This document shows, piece after piece, positions 23,507 to 27,852 of a stretch of 27,852 nt of DNA. Source of the stretch: a virus; IMG/VR virus record IMGVR_UViG_3300013004_000148, positions 1-27,852 of that record; one strand, 5' to 3'. A program made the translations under genes and the position numbers. Every line of letters starts with the position of its first letter. Position 1 is the first letter of the stretch. The notes under the pieces are model-generated. The model was not told the DNA's origin. It did not search any database and was given only the letters and a program-made list of their open reading frames with translations.

Positions 23507-23682
23507 TGTTGGAAATATGAGCGTACGAATGCTTCACACATGTCAATTGTACCTACTATTCGGCTAGCACCATTCCAGTCTAGTACCTCATATGCGTCTG
23601 CTGTTGCTGGGCAGTTGCAGTATCTGGTTTCGGGGAACTTGTCCATTGTCTCACCAGTGTATTTAATTTGAAATCGTTTCAT
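23503..23682 (-). CDS. Small protein with Cys pair (59 aa)
   Basis: A minus-strand frame from the ATG at 23680-23682 to the TGA at 23503-23505. It begins MKRFQIKYTGETMDKFPETR, then YCNCPATADAYEVLDW, and ends FVRSYFQQ. The CNC pair at 22-24 and a third Cys near 49 could bind metal. It starts 14 bases after the 85-aa gene's stop, with the leader ACGAAC before the ATG that is also seen before 25366. No family recognised. Confidence 0.65.
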   Translation of the reverse strand: MKRFQIKYTGETMDKFPETRYCNCPATADAYEVLDWNGASRIVGTIDMCEAFVRSYFQQ

Positions 23683-23696
23683 GTTCGTATGTTTTA

Positions 23697-23954
23697 TTAG
23701 TGTTTAATTTCGTAACTGAATAAGTAACCACAATCGTCATCGTACATATCAAACTCAGATACTACCAGACCTGATAACTGCGCTCTAATGTCTTCGTTTA
23801 AGCGTTGCCAGTAACCGATTCTCAAATAACGTTCGTTGTCTTTGAATATACGGAATTGGATATCACTAACATCGTAACCGTTGTTTACTAAAATGTTTTC
23901 GATTGCTACTTCAGTTGCTGTAACTGGGGCTTCATTGTCTGATCTAAATTTCAT
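23697..23954 (-). CDS. Small protein of unknown function (85 aa)
   Basis: The frame is open to 24023, but that stretch contains promoter copy 5; I place the start at the ATG at 23952-23954 (MKFRSDNEAPVTATEVAIEN), which has the leader AAAACAGATATAACATG shared with two other cassettes. The N-terminal helix (TATEVAIENILVNNG) and following beta segments (IQFRIFKDNERYLRIGYW) suggest a small alpha/beta fold. No domain recognised. Confidence 0.72.
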   Translation of the reverse strand: MKFRSDNEAPVTATEVAIENILVNNGYDVSDIQFRIFKDNERYLRIGYWQRLNEDIRAQLSGLVVSEFDMYDDDCGYLFSYEIKH

Positions 23955-23967
23955 GTTATATCTGTTT

Positions 23968-24141
23968 TTAATTATACCTAAATATAACATCACCTGGGCG
24001 CGGAGCCAAACAAGTGTCCACAAGTGTTGTATCTGTTATCACGATCGGAACCGTCTCACCATACTGGCTCACCCAATATATGTCTGTTGTCGTCGGGGAA
24101 CATCCCGCTAGCATGAGCGCTACTATAAGGAAACGTACCAT
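23968..24141 (-). CDS. Tiny predicted lipoprotein (57 aa)
   Basis: A minus-strand frame from the ATG at 24139-24141 to the TAA at 23968-23970. Residues 1-14 (MVRFLIVALMLAGC) are a textbook lipoprotein signal with lipobox LAGC at 11-14, so the mature protein would start at Cys14 and be anchored in the envelope. The remainder (SPTTTDIYWVSQYG onward) is short and Thr/Val-rich. It overlaps the end of the caspase-like gene by 19 bases, and its last third contains promoter copy 5. Candidates are an Rz1-like outer-membrane spanin or a superinfection-exclusion lipoprotein; neither is shown. Confidence 0.68.
   Translation of the reverse strand: MVRFLIVALMLAGCSPTTTDIYWVSQYGETVPIVITDTTLVDTCLAPRPGDVIFRYN
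23979..24010 (-). promoter_or_regulatory. Host-like promoter (copy 5) for the 23954-23342 genes
   Basis: TTTGGC (24005-24010), 18-base GC-rich spacer, TATATTTA (23979-23986). It lies inside the 3' part of the lipoprotein frame, 25 bases before the ATG at 23954. Confidence 0.85.
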
Positions 24142-24671
24142 CTGTCGCTATTGTATTTGGCGATGTCGTTTGTCTCCGCTAGCAACTGGTACTGCTGTCC
24201 CACACTAGCATGGATATCCTCCAGAGCGTCTGACACCAGTAATCGCTCTCCCAGCAACTGTGCGAACGTATCATTGGATCTGTCTACCGTATCCTGGTCG
24301 GTCAGTATCTTGAAGTAAGACGCTTCCGCTACCTCACTGATGAACATTCCGGAGTACATGCCCTTGAGATTGTAGCGATGGACGAACTGGTCGGCGTTGC
24401 ACCAGATGAATATGCTGTTGTCCTTGTGCGCTAACGCTTCCGCTACCAGTGAATCCACAATGTACATACCTGTTCTGAATCCAGATACGTTCAGCAGTCC
24501 ACCTGGCGTTCCATGGCCTAACATGATCACCTGGTCGTGCTCGTCTATCATATCCATGATATCTAGGCGGCTACATCCTGTAGTCACTAGTGTGACGTCT
24601 GGTAAGCGGTTGTATATCGGCGCTAGGAAGTCTGTAGACTCGTCTGTCGGGTGTATTACTAGGCGTTTCAT
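24123..24671 (-). CDS. Caspase/CHAT-like protein of a Bacteroidota family (182 aa)
   Basis: The frame is open to 24740; I place the start at the ATG at 24669-24671 (MKRLVIHPTDESTDFL), which overlaps the previous stop as ATGA. A His-Gly motif, VIMLGHGTPGGLL (His53), and a hydrophobic strand ending in Cys, IFIWCNADQF (Cys91), sit as the His-Cys dyad does in caspase-fold/CHAT/gingipain-type proteins. I recall uncharacterised Bacteroidota proteins with the same MKRLVIHP start and WCNADQF motif. The C-terminal half (GMFISEVAEASYF onward) is helical. Protease activity is inferred, not shown. Its GC content is clearly higher than in the structural region, suggesting transfer. Confidence 0.75.
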   Translation of the reverse strand: MKRLVIHPTDESTDFLAPIYNRLPDVTLVTTGCSRLDIMDMIDEHDQVIMLGHGTPGGLLNVSGFRTGMYIVDSLVAEALAHKDNSIFIWCNADQFVHRYNLKGMYSGMFISEVAEASYFKILTDQDTVDRSNDTFAQLLGERLLVSDALEDIHASVGQQYQLLAETNDIAKYNSDRWYVSL

Positions 24672-24859
24672 TTGTTTCGGCTTATTAATATTAGTGCTCC
24701 AATTCCACCTATAACTACTATAAGCGCTAGCGGTATCCATAATGGACTAGTCACCCACCACCAGCTCCAGTCGATGTTACCTGTTAATTTAAGTACTAGG
24801 AACACTAGGAATAATACTGTTCCAAATCCGATTCCGTTTGATGTGTTGTTATTTGCCAT
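24668..24859 (-). CDS. Small phage membrane protein (63 aa)
   Basis: Two hydrophobic helices, residues 11-27 (FGTVLFLVFLVLKLTG) and 39-58 (PLWIPLALIVVIGGIGALIL), are separated by WSWWWVTSP. The pattern KLTG-x-I-x-WSWWWV-x-(S/A)PLWI is familiar from small membrane proteins of many unrelated phages; function is unknown. It starts one base after the 81-aa gene and overlaps the caspase-like gene by ATGA. High confidence that it is real. Confidence 0.85.
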   Translation of the reverse strand: MANNNTSNGIGFGTVLFLVFLVLKLTGNIDWSWWWVTSPLWIPLALIVVIGGIGALILISRNK

Positions 24860-24860
24860 T

Positions 24861-25106
24861 TTATTTATTTGCTATTTGATTCATAACCTCGAGTACATCG
24901 TCCGGTGAACACCATCCACGAACATCATCATGTTCGCTCAGTTTCACCCATTTCCTATCTGGACCCCATGCTGCAATTTCAGCTGTGGTCTCACCACCGT
25001 CTGAGTAATTGGTTTTACTAAATTGGACACTTATAGTGTATCCATTTTTGAATGTCATATGGAACCCGTTATGGTATTCGTTTTGTGTTGCTCTAAATTT
25101 ACTCAT
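24861..25106 (-). CDS. Small phage protein of unknown function (81 aa)
   Basis: It reads as a small beta-rich domain: NGFHMTFKNGYTISVQFSK, then TTAEIAAWGPDRKWVKL and a C-terminal helix SPDDVLEVMNQIANK. I recall similar proteins from diverse phages without function. It overlaps the 87-aa gene by ATGA and is followed one base later by the membrane protein, in an operon from promoter copy 6. Confidence 0.75.
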   Translation of the reverse strand: MSKFRATQNEYHNGFHMTFKNGYTISVQFSKTNYSDGGETTAEIAAWGPDRKWVKLSEHDDVRGWCSPDDVLEVMNQIANK

Positions 25107-25366
25107 ATGTCTAATGCTTTTCTTTGTATATTAATAAACCACTCAATTGTCTCACCATCCTCCTTAACTTTATCACTAGCGTCATTTAAAACGCAAACGT
25201 CAAAACGTGATTTGTGATACTCAATACTGTCATGATAATTTTTATAATCAGGTTTGATAAACGTTACTCGTCCTCCGTCTCCATCATCTACTACCTCGTA
25301 ACCTAATCCTGTTACCATTTCAAATACTAGCTTGTTAAGCGCTTTTCTTGATTCTGTTTTGTTCAT
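25103..25366 (-). CDS. Small protein of unknown function (87 aa)
   Basis: First gene of the operon from promoter copy 6. An N-terminal helix (SRKALNKLVFEMVTGLG) is followed by YEVVDDGDGGRVTFIKPDY and a C-terminal helix ETIEWFINIQRKALDI. No family recognised. The start at 25364-25366 has the leader ACGAACATG. It ends in ATGA overlap with the next gene. Confidence 0.73.
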   Translation of the reverse strand: MNKTESRKALNKLVFEMVTGLGYEVVDDGDGGRVTFIKPDYKNYHDSIEYHKSRFDVCVLNDASDKVKEDGETIEWFINIQRKALDI

Positions 25367-25388
25367 GTTCGTGTTATTTAATTATGAC

Positions 25389-25420
25389 TAAATATAACAT
25401 CACCCTCACCAGAGGCCAAA
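25389..25420 (-). promoter_or_regulatory. Host-like promoter (copy 6) for the 25366-23968 operon
   Basis: TTTGGC (25415-25420), 18-base spacer, TATATTTA (25389-25396), 22 bases before the ATG, directly downstream of a terminator hairpin. Confidence 0.87.
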
Positions 25421-25431
25421 CCTAGGTACGG

Positions 25432-25452
25432 AAAAGGGCCCCTATGGGGCCC
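25432..25452 (-). terminator. Terminator stem-loop after the 172-aa gene
   Basis: A perfect 7-bp GC stem GGGCCCC/GGGGCCC with loop ATA, followed by TTTT on the minus strand. It stands directly before promoter copy 6. Confidence 0.8.
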
Positions 25453-25486
25453 ACATCCTATATAATTAAAAACACACATGAACTAC

Positions 25487-26005
25487 TTAACTGATCCTCT
25501 CTAGGTACATGTCCCCAAAAATATCATCTATCTCATCACTTATCGAATCCGGATCCAAATTAATCGCATCCTCAATCTCACTATTAACATTATTAGCAAG
25601 TGTATTATTGTCTAACTCCACCTCAATTGTTTTACTCCAGCTATTTAACTCTATTTCAACCACGTCATCCGCGTTTAATTCCATATCGGTAACCGCTTTC
25701 TTAACTGAATCAAGTACTCGTTCTGTCAATCTAGTGGCGAAGTCGATCATTTCTGCTCTGGTAAGGTGAACATGTCCCACGTACTTATTATCCTCTGTTA
25801 CCATGTACTGGCCATCCACAACTCGGTCCTCTTTACTGAAACCAGCGCTATCAAACTCAGGACCTTCGTCTTCCACTTCCACAGGTGATTCATCACATCC
25901 ACATCCACAAGCTGCATCCTCGCAGGTGGTGTCACCACACACTGCAATTTCGATTGCGCTAATCTTATCTTTTAACTCCATTAATTGTTCTAATACTGTC
26001 TTCAT
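25487..26005 (-). CDS. Acidic protein with N-terminal Cys cluster (172 aa)
   Basis: I place the start at the ATG at 26003-26005 (MKTVLEQLMELKDKISAIEI) rather than the longer frame, which would overlap promoter copy 7; the leader AAAACAGATAACATG supports it. Residues 23-37 contain five Cys (CGDTTCEDAACGCGC), suggesting metal binding. The rest is strongly acidic (Asp/Glu), with helices such as ARAEMIDFATRLTERVLDSV (approximate) and NNTLANNVNSEIEDAIN. No family recognised. It is the sole gene of its cassette, flanked by promoter and terminator. Confidence 0.75.
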   Translation of the reverse strand: MKTVLEQLMELKDKISAIEIAVCGDTTCEDAACGCGCDESPVEVEDEGPEFDSAGFSKEDRVVDGQYMVTEDNKYVGHVHLTRAEMIDFATRLTERVLDSVKKAVTDMELNADDVVEIELNSWSKTIEVELDNNTLANNVNSEIEDAINLDPDSISDEIDDIFGDMYLERIS

Positions 26006-26028
26006 GTTATCTGTTTTTATTATTGATC

Positions 26029-26060
26029 TAAATATAATGTCCTGTCCTCCGAGAGCCAAA
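26029..26060 (-). promoter_or_regulatory. Host-like promoter (copy 7) for the 172-aa gene
   Basis: TTTGGC (26055-26060), 18-base spacer, TATATTTA (26029-26036), 24 bases before the ATG. Confidence 0.85.
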
Positions 26061-26067
26061 CTTAAGA

Positions 26068-26250
26068 TTATTTAAATTTGTATTTCTTTACCTCATAATC
26101 AATTACTTCTTCATCCACCTCATCCTCCTCATCAACGTCCTTCTGATGACTCATCACTCGGTGAACTGCTGCTTCCTCATCCTCAGCATCCACAAAATAA
26201 ACTCGTTTAACTGTTTTCAAAACTGTTTCTTCTACCTTAAATGTCTTCAT
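26068..26250 (-). CDS. Small acidic protein, DpnD/PcfM-like in layout (60 aa)
   Basis: The frame is open to 26334, but that stretch includes promoter copy 8; the ATG at 26248-26250 (MKTFKVEETVLKTVKRVYFV) is the sensible start. A beta strand, the turn VDAEDEEAAVHRVMSHQK and an acidic strand EVIDYEVKKYKFK give the beta-helix-beta plan of small phage proteins related to DpnD/PcfM; the relation is tentative. The 79-aa gene upstream has a similar plan. Sole gene of its cassette. Confidence 0.7.
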   Translation of the reverse strand: MKTFKVEETVLKTVKRVYFVDAEDEEAAVHRVMSHQKDVDEEDEVDEEVIDYEVKKYKFK

Positions 26251-26274
26251 GTGTTTATGTTTTTTAATTATGTC

Positions 26275-26306
26275 TGAATATAACATCCATGTCCCGTTAG
26301 GCCAAA
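26275..26306 (-). promoter_or_regulatory. Host-like promoter (copy 8) for the 60-aa gene
   Basis: TTTGGC (26301-26306), 18-base spacer, TATATTCA (26275-26282), 25 bases before the ATG. Confidence 0.85.
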
Positions 26307-26318
26307 CAAATGGTAAGA

Positions 26319-26332
26319 GAGGTTTAATCCTC
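26319..26332 (-). terminator. Short hairpin over the stop codon of the 79-aa gene
   Basis: A 4-bp stem GAGG/CCTC with loop ATTAAA; the TAA stop (26324-26326) lies in the loop. Weak on its own, but it matches the arrangement at 27226-27242 and precedes promoter copy 8. Confidence 0.4.
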
Positions 26333-26563
26333 AATTACCTCTAATTCCTCAATTTCATAAGAGGTACTATCATAATCAATCATTTCCCAATTGTCATACC
26401 CTTCATTTTCATCTACATCCCCATTTTCAATTGCTATTTCAAAATTATGTTTAACCATTTCCCTTTCAGCTAAATCTCTTGATTTAAAAGCTAAACAGGT
26501 TACATTGTTCAAGTCAAAACTTGATGAATCGTACTGCCAAATTTTCAATAGGTAAATTTTCAT
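26324..26563 (-). CDS. Small acidic protein (79 aa)
   Basis: It opens with a beta strand (MKIYLLKIWQYDSS), then CLAFKSRDLAEREMVKHNF, a helix, and a highly acidic C-terminal half (GDVDENEGYDNWEMIDYD, then YEIEELEVIED). The beta-helix-acidic beta plan parallels the neighbouring 60-aa protein, suggesting they are distant paralogues. The start at 26561-26563 follows the AAAACAGATATAATATG leader. No named family. Confidence 0.72.
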   Translation of the reverse strand: MKIYLLKIWQYDSSSFDLNNVTCLAFKSRDLAEREMVKHNFEIAIENGDVDENEGYDNWEMIDYDSTSYEIEELEVIED

Positions 26564-26588
26564 ATTATATCTGTTTTTTAATTATATA

Positions 26589-26620
26589 TGAATATAACAT
26601 CACCTTACCCAATAACCAAA
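26589..26620 (-). promoter_or_regulatory. Host-like promoter (copy 9) for the 79-aa gene
   Basis: TTTGGT (26615-26620, one change from TTTGGC), 18-base spacer, TATATTCA (26589-26596), 26 bases before the ATG. Confidence 0.8.
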
Positions 26621-26625
26621 CATGT

Positions 26626-26895
26626 TTAGTTAAGGTAAAACCCTATTTCCTGTACCTCGTTCTTGGCGAAATTTTTAGCCGACTGTAGGAAGTGTAGGTG
26701 CAAGTGCAAGGCGTTGATGTCGTCCATGATCTCCCTAGTTGGTCTCATGTCTAGGAACATCATCGAATTATGTTCTAGTTCCTGTATTTGCTTCAGCGCT
26801 TGTTCTATCGATTTGTTAGCCGTGGCTAGTATTTCTAGGATCTGATGCGCCTGTAAACGCTCTAATACTTCGTTTGTGTGTTTATCGTAATCCAT
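26626..26895 (-). CDS. Small helical protein (89 aa)
   Basis: Nearly all helical with many Leu, Gln and Glu: VLERLQAHQILEILATANKS, then IEQALKQIQELEHN, then DDINALHLHLHFLQSAKNF. Coiled-coil or helical-bundle assembly is likely. It begins one base after the stop of the 88-aa gene, so it shares that gene's promoter (copy 10). Family not recognised. Its base composition is somewhat richer in GC than its neighbours. Confidence 0.72.
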   Translation of the reverse strand: MDYDKHTNEVLERLQAHQILEILATANKSIEQALKQIQELEHNSMMFLDMRPTREIMDDINALHLHLHFLQSAKNFAKNEVQEIGFYLN

Positions 26896-26896
26896 C

Positions 26897-27163
26897 TTAT
26901 TTAAATTTATTTATAATGTCCTTAATACAATGTTCTTCTCCTAAATTAATTGTCCAAACACTTCTAACCATTCTCTTTTTACCATCCTTAACTCCTACTA
27001 CCTTCATAATTCGTTCTTCACCTGTAAAACCTTTACATCCTTCCTTTCTCATCCAATAATGAAAAGTAATGTTCACACCATCTACTTTTGTCTCCTTCTC
27101 CCAATATTGGTTAATACAATACTCTGAAGTTGAGTTAATTTGTTCTTCTCTGAAATTTTTCAT
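26897..27163 (-). CDS. Small basic protein of unknown function (88 aa)
   Basis: The frame is open to 27196, but promoter copy 10 is there; I use the ATG at 27161-27163 (MKNFREEQINSTSEYCINQY). It is rich in Lys, Trp and aromatic residues, with beta-type segments (GVNITFHYWMRKEG, KKRMVRSVWTINLG) and a short C-terminal helix. No domain recognised. First gene of a two-gene cassette with the 89-aa protein. Confidence 0.72.
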   Translation of the reverse strand: MKNFREEQINSTSEYCINQYWEKETKVDGVNITFHYWMRKEGCKGFTGEERIMKVVGVKDGKKRMVRSVWTINLGEEHCIKDIINKFK

Positions 27164-27184
27164 ATTCGTGTTTTTAATTATACA

Positions 27185-27216
27185 TAAATATAACATCCAT
27201 GTTCGGCTAAGCCAAA
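27185..27216 (-). promoter_or_regulatory. Host-like promoter (copy 10) for the 27163-26626 genes
   Basis: TTTGGC (27211-27216), 18-base spacer, TATATTTA (27185-27192), 22 bases before the ATG. Confidence 0.86.
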
Positions 27217-27225
27217 CAAAGGTGT

Positions 27226-27242
27226 AAGGGGTTAAACCCCTT
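27226..27242 (-). terminator. Terminator hairpin over the stop codon of the 76-aa gene
   Basis: A perfect 6-bp stem AAGGGG/CCCCTT with loop TTTAA; the TAA stop (27232-27234) lies in the loop. It directly precedes promoter copy 10. Confidence 0.65.
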
Positions 27243-27462
27243 TAAAATCAAAATCAATACATCTACCCATCATCATTCCATACCCATCATGGCCTTCTAT
27301 AAAACTTATATTATTATCATTTAATATTTTTTTACACTTAACCCAATTCACTCTCCCATCAACCCTACAAATTCTAAATCTATCATTATTATCCATCCTC
27401 ATTACAAAAATACCATCCCCACACTTACTAAACATTTCTCTTAACATTTCTAATCTTTCCAT
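27232..27462 (-). CDS. Small protein of unknown function (76 aa)
   Basis: An N-terminal helix (MERLEMLREMFSKCGDG) is followed by beta-type FVMRMDNNDRFRICRVDGR and a Gly/Met-rich end (GHDGYGMMMGRCIDFDF). Three Cys residues are spread through the protein. No family recognised. Sole gene of its cassette, from promoter copy 11, with its stop codon embedded in a terminator-like hairpin. Confidence 0.72.
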   Translation of the reverse strand: MERLEMLREMFSKCGDGIFVMRMDNNDRFRICRVDGRVNWVKCKKILNDNNISFIEGHDGYGMMMGRCIDFDFKGV

Positions 27463-27485
27463 AATATTATATTTTTAATTATACC

Positions 27486-27517
27486 TAAATATAATAAATA
27501 TTACCCACAAAGCCAAA
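27486..27517 (-). promoter_or_regulatory. Host-like promoter (copy 11) for the 76-aa gene
   Basis: TTTGGC (27512-27517), 18-base spacer, TATATTTA (27486-27493), 24 bases before the ATG. Confidence 0.86.
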
Positions 27518-27530
27518 CAATGGTACACAA

Positions 27531-27560
27531 CAAGATGGGGCCCCTTTGGGCCCCTACTTG
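27531..27560 (-). terminator. GC-rich stem-loop after the HTH gene
   Basis: A perfect 7-bp stem GGGGCCC/GGGCCCC (27537-27554) with loop AAAG, extended by an outer CAAG/CTTG. There is no T-run on the minus strand, so it may act as a stem-loop rather than a classical terminator. It directly precedes promoter copy 11. Confidence 0.6.
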
Positions 27561-27584
27561 TAAAAACACACACATGGCTGGGTA

Positions 27585-27794
27585 TTAACCCACTAGCTCG
27601 ATAGTCTTCATACGACGACGAGACATATTGTACATAGCGTTCGCTACGTCTTGGTTCACCGAACGGTTACCGTTAATGATGTTTGAAACATGACTGGTAG
27701 AATAACCAGTTGCTTCTGCTAGGCGAGCGGTGTCACCTTGTCTTTGACGTGCATTGTAGAACGCCAATTTTGCTGTACGATTTAATTTACGCAT
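27585..27794 (-). CDS. Small HTH DNA-binding protein (69 aa)
   Basis: Residues about 20-46 form a Cro/CI-type helix-turn-helix (DTARLAEATGYSTSHVSNII followed by NGNRSVN), with a basic N-terminal helix and a short C-terminal RRRMKTIELVG. The size fits a single HTH domain, such as a small repressor or activator of phage genes. It is the first gene at the right end. A possible twelfth family promoter lies just upstream, cut by the window edge, and a TATAAATA box lies at 27812-27819. Confidence 0.8.
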   Translation of the reverse strand: MRKLNRTAKLAFYNARQRQGDTARLAEATGYSTSHVSNIINGNRSVNQDVANAMYNMSRRRMKTIELVG

Positions 27795-27811
27795 AACTTT
27801 AATTAATTATT

Positions 27812-27819
27812 TATTTATA
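27812..27819 (-). promoter_or_regulatory. TATAAATA late-promoter-like box
   Basis: An exact TATAAATA on the minus strand, in the context GGGATATAAATAAATAAT, almost identical to the context at 17485-17492. It is 17 bases before the HTH gene's ATG. Confidence 0.4.
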
Positions 27820-27821
27820 TC

Positions 27822-27852
27822 CCAATATACGATAGTACTAGTGTTAGAGCAA
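27822..27852 (-). promoter_or_regulatory. Truncated host-like promoter (copy 12, partial)
   Basis: TATATTGG (27822-27829) lies at the family distance from TTG at the extreme right edge (TTGCT, 27848-27852), as if the first T of TTTG were just outside. A tentative member of the family. Confidence 0.5.

Noticed and set aside
24014-24908. Several plus-strand frames opposite the caspase-like, lipoprotein and membrane genes
   Set aside because: They are shadows; the minus-strand genes are coupled by ATGA overlaps and carry recognisable motifs.
25509-26075. Two plus-strand frames opposite the acidic 172-aa gene
   Set aside because: Ser/Thr-rich shadows of the Asp/Glu-rich minus-strand gene.
1-27852. 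CRISPR arrays, insertion sequences, integrase or attachment sites
   Set aside because: I looked for regular spaced repeats, transposase or recombinase motifs and flanking duplications and saw none; the only dispersed repeats are the promoter cassettes.

Overview
The window looks like part of the genome of a large T4-like (myovirus-type) tailed phage that infects a member of the Bacteroidota, probably a flavobacterium-like host. Every gene I can support is on the minus strand, so transcription runs from high to low coordinates. The T4-like character rests on recognisable relatives of baseplate wedge gp6, gp25, a gp5-like central spike and the late sigma factor gp55. The host inference rests on a promoter repeated eleven times (a twelfth is cut by the right edge) with the TTTG / TAnnTTTG layout of Bacteroidota primary-sigma promoters, on AT-rich start regions with little Shine-Dalgarno signal, and on Bacteroidota-flavoured protein domains.

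Layout in transcription order. (1) 27852-23342 and 23100-20109: an accessory region of small genes, mostly without recognisable function, arranged as short cassettes of promoter, one to five small genes, and often a stem-loop. It includes a small HTH protein, a caspase/CHAT-like protein (24123-24671), a 57-aa lipoprotein missed by a 60-aa cutoff, several tiny membrane proteins, an AT-hook protein and a GNAT acetyltransferase. One operon (23036 to 21492) also carries a structured non-coding stretch and an oversized tRNA-like RNA. (2) 19789-18068: a DUF932 protein, a holin-like membrane protein, then a promoter, tRNA-Thr(TGT), an unusual 141-nt tRNA-like RNA, a CAT-anticodon tRNA, a 47-aa membrane protein and a terminator. 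(3) 18009-15166: a small conserved protein, a structured leader with T4-late-like TATAAATA boxes, a coiled-coil protein, an HD-domain protein, a one-TM protein, the gp55-like sigma factor and a small helical protein. (4) 15166-1: a tightly packed baseplate/tail module (spike, a carboxypeptidase-regulatory-like protein with hydrophobic helices, gp25, gp6, a DNRLRE-like protein, a 1340-aa protein with a LamG-like section, and further Ser/Thr/Asn-rich structural proteins). The last gene runs off the left edge.

The genes suggest a division of labour. Host-like promoters drive the small accessory genes and tRNAs. Genes of late character (baseplate, holin-like, acetyltransferase) lack that promoter and instead often carry TATAAATA or ATATTTATAA elements near their starts, in keeping with a gp55-type late sigma. 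The most notable observations are the fixed-spacing promoter family with its cassette architecture, the two oversized tRNA-like RNAs, the structured RNA at 22028-22246 and the caspase-like protein.
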